Assembly (NCBI GenBank): GCA_048594375.1
Contig: JBMDXK010000010.1
Span: 1-64,000 of the forward strand
Origin: JBMDXK01 sp048594375
GTDB taxonomy: Bacteria; Pseudomonadota; Alphaproteobacteria; Rhizobiales; Methylopilaceae
Length of the DNA stretch: 64,000 bases
Direction: 5' to 3'
The translations under genes and the position numbers were made by a program. Below are positions 44,875 through 52,771 of the stretch, one piece after another (the first letter of the stretch is position 1; each line of letters opens with the position of its first letter). Below the pieces are notes generated by a model. The model was not told where the DNA came from and did not search any database. It worked only from the letters and a program-made list of their open reading frames with translations.

Positions 44875-45858
44875 ATGGCTGTGCTGGTGACAGGTGGAGC
44901 GGGTTATATTGGCAGCCATATGGTGCTGGAACTGTTGGGGCAGGGCGAAGATGTGGTGGTGCTGGATGACCTTTCCACCGGATTTGAATGGGCTGTTCCT
45001 GCCAATGTGCCATTTGTAAAAGGCGATGTGGCCGATCCTGCGCTGGTTTCAAAAGTGATTGCCGAGCATCGGGTGGAAAGCATCATCCACTTTGCGGCGC
45101 GTATTGTGGTGCCGGACTCAGTGGCCGATCCTCTGGGATATTATTACGCCAATACCGTGAAAACCCGCGCCCTCCTGGAAAGTGCGGTAAAGGGCGGTAT
45201 CAAGCATTTTGTGTTTTCCTCAACCGCAGCGGTCTATGGCAATCCGGCGGAAAATCCGGTATCCGAAGACGCCGTACTCAACCCAATGTCGCCCTACGGC
45301 ACCTCCAAACTGATGTCGGAATGGATGCTGCGCGATACGGCGGCAGCGTTTCCATTGTCCTATGTGGTGCTGCGCTATTTCAATGTGGCGGGAGCCGATC
45401 CGCAAGAACGCTCTGGACAATCCACCCCCGATGCCACCCATCTGATTAAAGTGGCCGTGCAAGCGGCACTTGGGCAGCGCGAACATATGAACGTGTTTGG
45501 CACCGATTACCCCACACCGGACGGCACCTGCATCCGCGATTATATTCATGTGGCGGATCTGGCAGCAGCGCACACGGCGGCCTTAAAACATTTGCGCAAG
45601 GGGGGCGAAAGCCTCACGGTCAACTGCGGCTACGGACACGGCTCTTCCGTACTGGAAGTGGTGGAGACGGTGAAAAAAGTATCCGGCGTTGATTTTAAAG
45701 TTGTTATGTCTGAGCGTCGCGCAGGTGATCCAGCGGTGATTGTTGCAAAAAGCGATAAAATTCGCGGTTTACTCGGCTGGGCGCCACAACACAATAACCT
45801 TGAACAAATTGTACAGCAGGCTTTAACGTGGGAGAAAAAACTCCTCACCAAGAAATAG
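44875..45858 (+). CDS. galE: UDP-glucose 4-epimerase
   Basis: Interconverts UDP-glucose and UDP-galactose. The 327-residue short-chain dehydrogenase has the NAD motif VTGGAGYIGSH (residues 5-15), SSTAAVYG, the catalytic YGTSK (Tyr and Lys), RYFNVAGADPQ and RDYIHVADLA. With galU and kdsD it points to lipopolysaccharide or capsule sugar supply. AAGGATAAACGGCA precedes the ATG. Confidence 0.95.
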   Translation: MAVLVTGGAGYIGSHMVLELLGQGEDVVVLDDLSTGFEWAVPANVPFVKGDVADPALVSKVIAEHRVESIIHFAARIVVPDSVADPLGYYYANTVKTRALLESAVKGGIKHFVFSSTAAVYGNPAENPVSEDAVLNPMSPYGTSKLMSEWMLRDTAAAFPLSYVVLRYFNVAGADPQERSGQSTPDATHLIKVAVQAALGQREHMNVFGTDYPTPDGTCIRDYIHVADLAAAHTAALKHLRKGGESLTVNCGYGHGSSVLEVVETVKKVSGVDFKVVMSERRAGDPAVIVAKSDKIRGLLGWAPQHNNLEQIVQQALTWEKKLLTKK

Positions 45859-45981
45859 CAATTCCAGCAAAAGTGTATGCGGTTTTTTACTGCTCCACGC
45901 CTTCCTACGGGGAGCTTCTCAGGCCGTTGGCTGCGCCCGACCAAACAGCCAGCAAAGCTAAAAATGGCTAATGCCACCAAT

Positions 45982-46020
45982 TTAGAGTGGTTTCATAATT
46001 TTTAATTGAAACCACTCTAA
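45982..46020. repeat. R3-like palindrome
   Basis: Perfect 13-bp arms TTAGAGTGGTTTC and GAAACCACTCTAA. The same arm motif AGTGGTTTCA recurs at 56730. It lies between the convergent galE and orphan genes. Confidence 0.75.
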
Positions 46021-46039
46021 AAACACCAATAGTTTTTTA

Positions 46040-46540
46040 TTACAGTTTTTTAGTCCATGGATTAGGAATTGTGGGTGGGTTCTCTTCGATCGCATGATGT
46101 GCTTGGGCAAAACCTATAGAGAGACCTCCCAGCAATGCTGCTCCACCAAGAACGGCAAGGGCTGTTTTTCCAGGGTTATTTTTCACCCAGTTCATCAACC
46201 CTCCGCCAGATGACCGCTCTCTTGGGGCATAACCATCATCACTGTACACATAATCTTGAAATTGATTATTTTGATCTCTCTGATTATCGTTGTAATCTTG
46301 ATGTTCTAATCTGTGAATTGAAGATGGATTTGAACGATTATTATTGAGGCCAGCATTAAGATCAGGTTGCTGATTTGGCCGATTGAAATTTGCATATGCA
46401 CCCGCTTCTGGTGCCGGAGCTGGAGGCCTTTGAAGTAAAGCTGCATCAAAGCTATGCCTAACTGTCCCTAGGTTATTGTTAGGGCGTATATCAACTGTAT
46501 GATAATTTACACCCGCTAATCTTGCAGCACCGCCAGCCAT
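46040..46540 (-). CDS. Orphan protein with one C-terminal membrane helix
   Basis: A 166-residue protein I do not recognise. The first 115 residues are polar and disordered (Asn, Gln, Pro and Asp rich; NRPNQQPDLNAGLNNNRSN). One membrane helix TALAVLGGAALLGGLSIGFAQA lies near residues 128-149, with a 17-residue tail. AGGAG seven bases before the ATG supports translation. Base composition is AT-rich relative to neighbours, so recent acquisition is possible. Confidence 0.65.
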   Translation of the reverse strand: MAGGAARLAGVNYHTVDIRPNNNLGTVRHSFDAALLQRPPAPAPEAGAYANFNRPNQQPDLNAGLNNNRSNPSSIHRLEHQDYNDNQRDQNNQFQDYVYSDDGYAPRERSSGGGLMNWVKNNPGKTALAVLGGAALLGGLSIGFAQAHHAIEENPPTIPNPWTKKL

Positions 46541-46716
46541 AGTATTTCTCCTAGCTCAAATTATTTAGGGGGTTAAATACACTGCAAATAAATATTTATC
46601 AATAATATTTACTATTAATTTATCAAATTTTCTCCAATAATTGCTATTATTGTTGGCTTAGTCTATGATTTTATTTGCAAAAATATTTTTTATTTTTGGT
46701 AATTAGGTGCCATGGC

Positions 46717-46842
46717 TCAACTGCTTAAGAGGCTAACCGGATAGCTTATCCACGTTGCATCTGCCGCTGAAGACAATGCAATAAAAGAAGCAGAAAAACC
46801 TGTTACAAAAGCAACAAGTAAAATAATCGCCCGTAAAATCAT
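46717..46842 (-). CDS. Small 41-residue membrane or exported peptide
   Basis: The minus strand encodes MILRAIILLVAFVTGFSASF, then IALSSAADATWISYPVSLLSS and a stop. GAGGGG lies seven bases before the ATG, a stronger ribosome site than most in this window. The peptide is one hydrophobic helix with an Ala-rich signal-like end. No family is recognised. It sits upstream of the orphan membrane protein on the same strand, about 180 bases away. Confidence 0.5.
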   Translation of the reverse strand: MILRAIILLVAFVTGFSASFIALSSAADATWISYPVSLLSS

Positions 46843-46979
46843 ATTCTTGCCCCTCTTTGGCTGTTCTTAAAACATAATTTATCTGTGCTTTATGAATAAA
46901 TATTGAAGTATAAACTAATAAAACATTAATCATGCAAGAAAAGCGCTTCATCGCAGGATATATGATTTCTGTGGGAGAT

Positions 46980-47158
46980 AAAAAACAAACCACGGAAGAT
47001 TGCCCCTCCGTGGTTTGCTCTATACGGTCTCAGGGTCATGAGACATGTGTTTTGAAGCGTTGCGCTTCAGGAAGCTGGGCTGTTCCCCTCTTGCGGCGGG
47101 CATACCATTGATGGCAATCTTTCCTACCGCTGGCCTCGCTTGGAGCGAAGTCTCTTTG
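46980..47158 (-). ncRNA. Structured ncRNA, possibly 6S RNA
   Basis: On the minus strand TTGACG-N17-CAATGT (47194 down to 47166) precedes a run of hairpins: TCGCT-CCA-AGCGA, GAAGCG-CAA-CGCTTC and GTCTCA-TGACCC-TGAGAC. A terminator with 10-bp arms (AAACCACGGA / TCCGTGGTTT, 46987-47016) and a T tract follows. The segment AGACTTCGCTCCAAGCGAGG followed by CCAGC resembles the 5' region of 6S RNA, and GAACAGCC its 3' region. Length (~180 bases) fits. The 6S identity rests on partial resemblance from memory. Confidence 0.5.
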
Positions 47159-47241
47159 TAAAACCACATTGGCACGGCTGCGCACATGCGTCAAACAGAA
47201 ACGTTAAAAACGCTTTATTGTCTGCTACAGTGCTCCTTAAT

Positions 47242-49002
47242 TTAGCAATTTACAGGCAGTCCATTTTGCATTGAACTCAAGAAGAACAAGGCACCAAAGA
47301 GGAAAATCACCCCACCTGCCACCAATTCAAGCAGGTGAATATAAAGTTTCCCATTTTGAGACACCTGGCTCAGCCGTGATGCAAAATTCTTGGCATAAAC
47401 GGCCAGCGCTGCAATCAGCGATACAGTGATTGCCGTTCCCAGCCCCATGGCAAAGGTTGCAGCAATCCCTGCTCCATAAAGACCTTGGGAAAACGCAAGC
47501 ACCAGAATGAGAATGGCGCCGGTACACGGGCGGATACCCACAGCCAACACGGCAGAAACTGCTTTACCGAGAGAAAAATCTTTCCCTTCCAACGCTTTGG
47601 GGTCGGGCGCATGGCTATGACCACAGCCGCAATCTGCATCGTGTTCATGATGATGCGCATGATTGTGATGGTGATGGTCATGCGTTTGCGGCGCATAGAT
47701 TTTTCCCATTTGCCGTACGGTGCGCACAAGCAGCCACGCACCCAGCAGGGCAATCACCGCATAGCTCAGAATTTCCATCCAGAAGGCGGCTTGCCCCATG
47801 GTGCGGCTGGAAGCGCCGAGAATCAGCCTCACGCTACCCACCAATGCAACCGCCACCGCCGATTGCAGGAAGGCTGAAATAAAGGCCAGCGCAATGCCGC
47901 GCCGCAAACTTTCGCCCGTGGCAAACAAATAGCTTGAAATCACCGCTTTGCCGTGGCCGGGGCCTGCTGCGTGGAATGCCCCATACAAAAAGCCCATACC
48001 AATCAGCAAAAACCATGAAAAAGCTTCTCTATCTTTTCCCACCGTACCGGAGGCCGCCTGATAAAACCGCGCCTGCTGCTGGGCTATCCAGCCCAATATG
48101 CCGGTTTGGCTGGTAATGACACCATCGGGGCGAATGATTCCGAAGGCGCCCATCTGGCATGTACGCTGGACTGGCTGTGCTGCGCCCGTATCGGCAGGTG
48201 CGCTTTGGGTAAGGCGTTGATTGTTTTTTTCAGGCTGCGGTTCTTCTATCGGCGCGGGTACGGCATTCTCCGCAGGTTCTGCAAAAGAGGGTGCGGTCTG
48301 TGCCACGCGATCCTTTTTGGCTTGCGCCAGCGCTTCCGGTGAACAGCCCACGGCAACAACATTGGAAAATTGCGCACCAACCTGTTCCTCGCCGGTGAGA
48401 TTATCAAAAAATTCTTCGCTTAAGGCTTGTGCCTGTTCTTGCCCTGTGGTGTTTGCTGGAGGGGCATCAATTTTGGCGATGCAAGCCTGCGGTGCATCTT
48501 TGAGCGTGACGGCATCTGTGCCTTTCCACGCAAACGCCACAAAATAGGTGGGATCATAAACCTCTAGTGTAAGCGGTGGGGTTGCTGCATCAAAAGTACG
48601 GGCAATATCCAGCGTGAAATGCAAGGTAAGCGCCTTGCCATCATAGTCCAGCCAATAATCACGTGGCTGCGCCACACTGAAATCTTTACCGCCTGACTGG
48701 ATGAAGGTGAAAAAACCAAATTCAGCCAGCGATGTCACATTGGTTGTGGCCAGATCCGCCAGCTCTTCGCGGGAGAACATACCGTCTTTATTGGTATCCA
48801 GACCATCGGTGGCGAAAGCGCTGAACGCTTCATCGAATGTCCAGGCGTGCTGAATAGCAACAGGCTTGTTTTCACTGTTATAAACCAGTGTGCTGCGTGC
48901 CTCCACCCACACATGCGGATGGGCAGCGGCAGGCACAATGGCACAGGCAAAGCTGACAAAAGCAACATAGAGCGGGAGGAGAAAAGATGTGTACCTGCGC
49001 AT
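47242..49002 (-). CDS. DUF1007-NicO fusion, nickel/cobalt-type metal transporter
   Basis: A protein of about 586 residues. A signal peptide ending VPAAAHPHVWVEA is followed by a periplasmic DUF1007 domain (about 30-210), which has an EF-hand-like DTNKDGMFSREELADL. After a Pro/Glu linker comes the NicO/RcnA membrane domain with GMGFLYGAFHAAGPGHGKAVISSY and GIRPCTGAILILVLAFSQG. A cytoplasmic loop carries a His-rich stretch (THDHHHHNHAHHHEHDADCG). Fused versions occur in alphaproteobacteria. Metal is unproven: Ni, Co or Zn. Several in-frame starts exist (49041, 49032, 49023); 49002 gives the cleanest signal peptide. Confidence 0.85.
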   Translation of the reverse strand: MRRYTSFLLPLYVAFVSFACAIVPAAAHPHVWVEARSTLVYNSENKPVAIQHAWTFDEAFSAFATDGLDTNKDGMFSREELADLATTNVTSLAEFGFFTFIQSGGKDFSVAQPRDYWLDYDGKALTLHFTLDIARTFDAATPPLTLEVYDPTYFVAFAWKGTDAVTLKDAPQACIAKIDAPPANTTGQEQAQALSEEFFDNLTGEEQVGAQFSNVVAVGCSPEALAQAKKDRVAQTAPSFAEPAENAVPAPIEEPQPEKNNQRLTQSAPADTGAAQPVQRTCQMGAFGIIRPDGVITSQTGILGWIAQQQARFYQAASGTVGKDREAFSWFLLIGMGFLYGAFHAAGPGHGKAVISSYLFATGESLRRGIALAFISAFLQSAVAVALVGSVRLILGASSRTMGQAAFWMEILSYAVIALLGAWLLVRTVRQMGKIYAPQTHDHHHHNHAHHHEHDADCGCGHSHAPDPKALEGKDFSLGKAVSAVLAVGIRPCTGAILILVLAFSQGLYGAGIAATFAMGLGTAITVSLIAALAVYAKNFASRLSQVSQNGKLYIHLLELVAGGVIFLFGALFFLSSMQNGLPVNC

Positions 49003-49043
49003 GGGTGGCTTTAATCCTCGCATGAAGAGCATGGTTAGCAATG

Positions 49044-49056
49044 TGATAATGTATCA
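49044..49056. promoter_or_regulatory. Palindrome upstream of the metal transporter gene
   Basis: TGATA-ATG-TATCA just before the first possible start of the NicO gene, with AATGTTACATTT about 30 bases further up. Both resemble operators of metal regulators such as Fur/Zur, but neither is an exact match. Confidence 0.3.
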
Positions 49057-49244
49057 TTTTTTAAGGCAGCAATGTGTTGCGGCGCAATAATGTTACATTT
49101 ATAAACAAGCACATCATGCATGGAAGCATATTTTATTCAAACGCCATACTTTTAAGCAGAAAAATATTTTGCATAATACCAAAAACGCACTTGCAATCGT
49201 GTCCTGCCTATCATAAATAACAATTGCCCAATAATCGCACGTGC

Positions 49245-49545
49245 CTGTGGTGGCGTGCCGGTCAGTCGGAAACCCCGGCTGGGCAGACCGGTGACCGGAG
49301 AAAAACCGGGTCTAAGCTGACGCTCTGTCGGCGGACGCGACTTAAAGCAACGACGTAGAGGGCTTTTTTGGTCTCATTCGGCTCGTCCAACAGCCGAAGT
49401 CACTAAAGAGGCAACTACATCTTGCCGGACGTGCGGACAGGGTAATCCCCTCAATCCAAGCGATGGCTCTACACATTCCTGCGTTGCACAGCGCAGGGTG
49501 GGTTTGGTCAACGGCTTTAATTCATGCCGGTTTTTTTGAACCGGC
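49245..49545 (+). ncRNA. Long structured leader, speF-type motif
   Basis: About 300 bases before the ornithine decarboxylase gene that are GC-rich and full of pairing segments, while containing no plausible gene: CCGGTCAGTC, CCCCGGCTGGG, GACCGGTGACCGG, CGGACGTGCGGACAGGG and a final CCGGTTT-TTTT-GAACCGG hairpin (about 49528-49545). The speF motif is a conserved RNA element of this size upstream of alphaproteobacterial ornithine decarboxylase genes. The assignment rests on position, size and structure. Bases 49057-49244 show nothing definite. Confidence 0.65.
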
Positions 49546-49647
49546 GTGGGGTATGATCGTTATCATTAAGAGCGTGTCCATAGCGCTGTTGTGACAAACG
49601 CATATCCCAGAGTTCTGGCTTTGGTTTTTGTTTTAGGGATTACGTCT

Positions 49648-50778
49648 ATGACTGATCGCATCCGCGAATTTCTCCGCACCCGCCGTCCTGATGGCCCATG
49701 CCTCGTGATCGACAACGATGTTGTGCGCGAGAACTATAATCTTTTTGCAAAAGCATTGCCGGATAGCCGCGTGTTCTATGCGGTGAAAGCCAATCCGCAA
49801 CCGGAAGTGCTGCATTTGCTGGCCAGCCTTGGTTCCTGTTTTGATTGCGCCTCTGTGAACGAGATCAAACTTGTGTTGGCTGCCGGTGCAACCGCTGACC
49901 GTATTTCTTTTGGCAATACCATCAAAAAAGAACGCGACATTGCCCATGCTTTTGAGCTGGGCGTGAGCATGTTTGCGGTTGATTGTGTGGCCGAAGTTGA
50001 AAAAATTGCGCGCGCTGCGCCTGGTTCCCGGGTGTTCTGCCGGATGCTGTGCGATGGTGACGGTGCTGAATGGCCGCTTTCGCGCAAATTCGGTTGCGTG
50101 CCGGAAATGGTGGCCGATGTGCTGGAACATGCGCACCGTCTTGGCCTTGAAGCTTATGGCGTATCGTTCCATGTGGGGTCACAGCAGCGTGATCCGAACA
50201 TGTGGGATCGCGCGCTGGCAACCACGTCTGCCATTTTTCGTGAATGTGCAGAGCGCGGCATCAACTTGTCCATGGTGAACCTCGGTGGTGGCTTCCCAAC
50301 CAAATATCTGCGCCCGATCCCCGGTGTGCAGACCTATGGTATGGCGATTTTTGAAGCGCTGAAGCGTCACTTTGGTAACCGTCTGCCGGAAACCATTATC
50401 GAGCCTGGCCGTGGGATGGTGGGCAATGCGGGTATTATTCAGGCTGAAGTTGTGCTGATTTCCAAAAAATCGGACGATGATACTGTGCGCTGGGTGTATC
50501 TGGATATTGGTAAATTCGGTGGTTTGGCGGAAACCATGGATGAAGCCATCCGCTACCCGATTAAAACCACACGCGACCACGATGCCAAAGAACCTTGCGT
50601 GCTTGCAGGGCCAACCTGCGACTCGGCGGACGTGATGTATGAAAAAGAGCCATACATGCTGCCATTCTCGCTGGAGATTGGTGACAAGGTTCTGATTGAA
50701 GCCACCGGCGCTTATACCACAACCTATTCTGCGGTGGCGTTCAACGGCTTCCCGCCGCTGGAAACCATTGTGATCTGA
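49648..50778 (+). CDS. Ornithine (or lysine/ornithine) decarboxylase, alanine-racemase fold
   Basis: Makes putrescine from ornithine with PLP. The 376-residue protein has the PLP Lys in FYAVKANPQPEVL (about Lys47), SFHVGSQQRDPNMW, NLGGGFPTKY, EPGRGMVGNAG and the active-site Cys in LAGPTCDSADVMYE (Cys324). This is the fold III type common in alphaproteobacteria, where some members also use lysine. AGGGA lies about nine bases before the ATG at 49648; an open frame from the GTG at 49591 could be a leader extension. Confidence 0.93.
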   Translation: MTDRIREFLRTRRPDGPCLVIDNDVVRENYNLFAKALPDSRVFYAVKANPQPEVLHLLASLGSCFDCASVNEIKLVLAAGATADRISFGNTIKKERDIAHAFELGVSMFAVDCVAEVEKIARAAPGSRVFCRMLCDGDGAEWPLSRKFGCVPEMVADVLEHAHRLGLEAYGVSFHVGSQQRDPNMWDRALATTSAIFRECAERGINLSMVNLGGGFPTKYLRPIPGVQTYGMAIFEALKRHFGNRLPETIIEPGRGMVGNAGIIQAEVVLISKKSDDDTVRWVYLDIGKFGGLAETMDEAIRYPIKTTRDHDAKEPCVLAGPTCDSADVMYEKEPYMLPFSLEIGDKVLIEATGAYTTTYSAVAFNGFPPLETIVI

Positions 50779-50851
50779 TTTTTGTTGTGAGCAAAAAGAG
50801 GAGTCTCTTTGCTCACACAATTAAAATCTGTACTACTGTCACGGTATTTGT

Positions 50852-50888
50852 AAACGGCAGCGCTGCTTTCAATGCGCTGCCGTTTTTC
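50852..50888 (+). terminator. Rho-independent terminator
   Basis: AAACGGCAGCGC and GCGCTGCCGTTT arms plus a T tract, 74 bases after the decarboxylase stop. Confidence 0.9.
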
Positions 50889-50901
50889 TTGATTCATAAA
50901 G

Positions 50902-51939
50902 ATGATGATTATGGATGAAACTTCTTCTGTGCTTCAGCCTTCTGTGCTTGAGCCTTCTGCGAATATTTCACTTGCTGGGCCATGGTCGCGTTATTTTGCG
51001 CGCCAACTTGACTTGGCGTTGCTGCTTATCGTTGCGTCATGTGTGATTATTTTATTTCTTGTCTATTTTCAGCCTGATTGGTTTTTAAAAATAAATGCTA
51101 TTAACAGCAATCTCCTGTGTTTGTTGTTTCTTCCTTTTGCTGTTTTTCTGAACGCTTGCATCATCAGCATTTTTGGAAATTCGCTTGGGAAAGCGCTGTT
51201 TGGTATCAAAGCGCTGCCTATTCAAGCAGGGAAATCATTCTCCTTCCTTGAGAATGTTCGGCGCGAATTTTCCGTATGGGCAAACGGTATCTTATTGGGC
51301 ATTCCCGTTATTAACTTTTTTACAATGATCCCCGCTTTTTGGCGGGTAAATAAAGGGAAACCCACTTCTTATGATCGTGATAAAGCTCAGGTGGTGGCTT
51401 ATTCATCCAGTTTGTTAAGACGTGTGGTTGGAATAATAATTTCAATTGCGGTGTTGCTTATTGTTCTGATTGTAAACGGAATTATTGGCCAAGAACAGCG
51501 CAAGGCTTTCCACTCTTGGCAATGGACAAATCCGGAAACGGCGCAGACCATTACCATTCCAGCAGGCTGGACGCATCAGCAGGATACGGGCGCGGAAGGT
51601 GAAACCCGTTATGGCTTTATCAGCATGAAAACGGGTCTCGCCGTTGTAATGTCGCGGATTGCAATCCCGGAGCTTAGTTTGCAGGAATATACAAATACTC
51701 TCACGGAAAGCATGTCCGGTGAGGTTACACTAAACGGCTGGCAACCTGCGGATATCGCCAATGTGCAGGTGGCATCCGGTGTGTCTGGCGAAGACAAATA
51801 TCCGATCACCATTTACATGGCACAAAAAGACTCTGATTTCTGGGGGGTGATTGTGCTGGATTCCTTACATTCCGGCGATCAGGAAGTTGCAGAAACGGAT
51901 ATTGTGCGCACATTGTTTTCAAGTGTAGGCATCAATTAG
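50902..51939 (+). CDS. RDD-family membrane protein
   Basis: A 345-residue protein. The RDD domain (about residues 28-145) has RYFARQLDLALLLIV, membrane helices near 36-56 and 70-95, and the signature SLGKALFGIKALP. A further helix near 175-195 leads to a soluble C-terminal domain of about 140 residues (WQWTNPETAQTITIPAGW ...) that I do not recognise. The family function is unknown; some members are linked to ion transport. Starts at 50902, 50905 and 50911 are all possible. Confidence 0.8.
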   Translation: MMIMDETSSVLQPSVLEPSANISLAGPWSRYFARQLDLALLLIVASCVIILFLVYFQPDWFLKINAINSNLLCLLFLPFAVFLNACIISIFGNSLGKALFGIKALPIQAGKSFSFLENVRREFSVWANGILLGIPVINFFTMIPAFWRVNKGKPTSYDRDKAQVVAYSSSLLRRVVGIIISIAVLLIVLIVNGIIGQEQRKAFHSWQWTNPETAQTITIPAGWTHQQDTGAEGETRYGFISMKTGLAVVMSRIAIPELSLQEYTNTLTESMSGEVTLNGWQPADIANVQVASGVSGEDKYPITIYMAQKDSDFWGVIVLDSLHSGDQEVAETDIVRTLFSSVGIN

Positions 51940-51965
51940 TCATTTGCTTGTTAGACTGCTCTGTA

Positions 51966-51990
51966 ATAAGGGCGGATATACCGCCTTTAT
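51966..51990. terminator. Bidirectional terminator
   Basis: AAGGGCGG-ATATA-CCGCCTTT with T-rich sequence outside. It lies between the convergent RDD and GST genes. Confidence 0.75.
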
Positions 51991-52005
51991 CTTGCTTCTT
52001 TGAAA

Positions 52006-52659
52006 TTACGCCACCTTACTGCGCGCAGCTCTTTCATGTTCGGCGGCAAGAGTGGCGTCCAGTGCTTTGAGCTTTTGCACCGATGGGCGGTTTTCAAACG
52101 CTGCAGCGTAGTTTTTAAGCACCGGCAGATCAGGCACCATTTCCCACCGCACAGCCCACATAAGGGTTGAACCCCAGAGCAAATCTGCTGCGGTGAAGGT
52201 ATCTCCAAGGATGTATTGCCCTTTGGAAAGTTGATCGACCAGCGTTTTGAGCATGGTGTCGTAATCGCCATAAGGCATCATGGCGGGCAGGCCGGGTTCC
52301 CGTTTCAGGGCTTTGTCCACGATGGCCGGTTCAAACACTGCACCATAATAGGTAATCCAACGCAAATAAGAACCGCGCAACCTATCGCCCACCGCAGGCG
52401 CTAACGATGCTTCGGGGAAAGCATCATTGAGATAAATAAAAATTGCGCCTTGCTCGGTAACAAGCTCGCCATTGTGTTCAATAGCAGGAACCTTGCCCAT
52501 AGGATTGATGGCCAGATAATCTGGTGCGCGTTGTTCACCCGCGCGCAAATTGAGGACATGCAGGTGATGCGGAACGCCCATCTCTTCCAGAAGTACCCTC
52601 ACGCTGAACGCGCGTGTCTGAGGTGCGTAATGAAAAATCAGCGGATTTTCTAAAGACAC
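52006..52659 (-). CDS. Glutathione S-transferase family protein
   Basis: A 217-residue protein. The thioredoxin-fold half is PLIFHYAPQTRAFSVRVLLEEMGVPHHL, with NPMGKVPAIEHNGELVTEQGAIFIYL forming the glutathione site (VPAI, E-Q/S motif). The helical half includes GQYILGDTFTAADLLWGSTLMW, the N-capping box region. I chose the GTG at 52659 because AAAGGAACGGCC precedes it and the length is standard. It lies downstream of thiC on the same strand, 112 bases away. Substrate is unknown. Confidence 0.9.
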   Translation of the reverse strand: MSLENPLIFHYAPQTRAFSVRVLLEEMGVPHHLHVLNLRAGEQRAPDYLAINPMGKVPAIEHNGELVTEQGAIFIYLNDAFPEASLAPAVGDRLRGSYLRWITYYGAVFEPAIVDKALKREPGLPAMMPYGDYDTMLKTLVDQLSKGQYILGDTFTAADLLWGSTLMWAVRWEMVPDLPVLKNYAAAFENRPSVQKLKALDATLAAEHERAARSKVA

Positions 52660-52771
52660 GGCCGTTCCTTTGTCTTTTATTGCTCTTAACAGCATTACTG
52701 TGTGGTTAAAGCGCCCTGCCGTCAAGACAAAGCGAGACAGAGCCAGCATATTGGCTCTGTCCGAGATGCGA

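Noticed and set aside
46733..46993. 86-residue minus-strand frame
   Set aside because: It runs in another frame across the better supported 41-residue gene, includes part of a terminator and has no ribosome site.
46980..47158. tmRNA or SRP RNA identity for the ncRNA
   Set aside because: No tag-peptide frame, no tRNA-like half, and no GGAAGCAGCC-type SRP loop.
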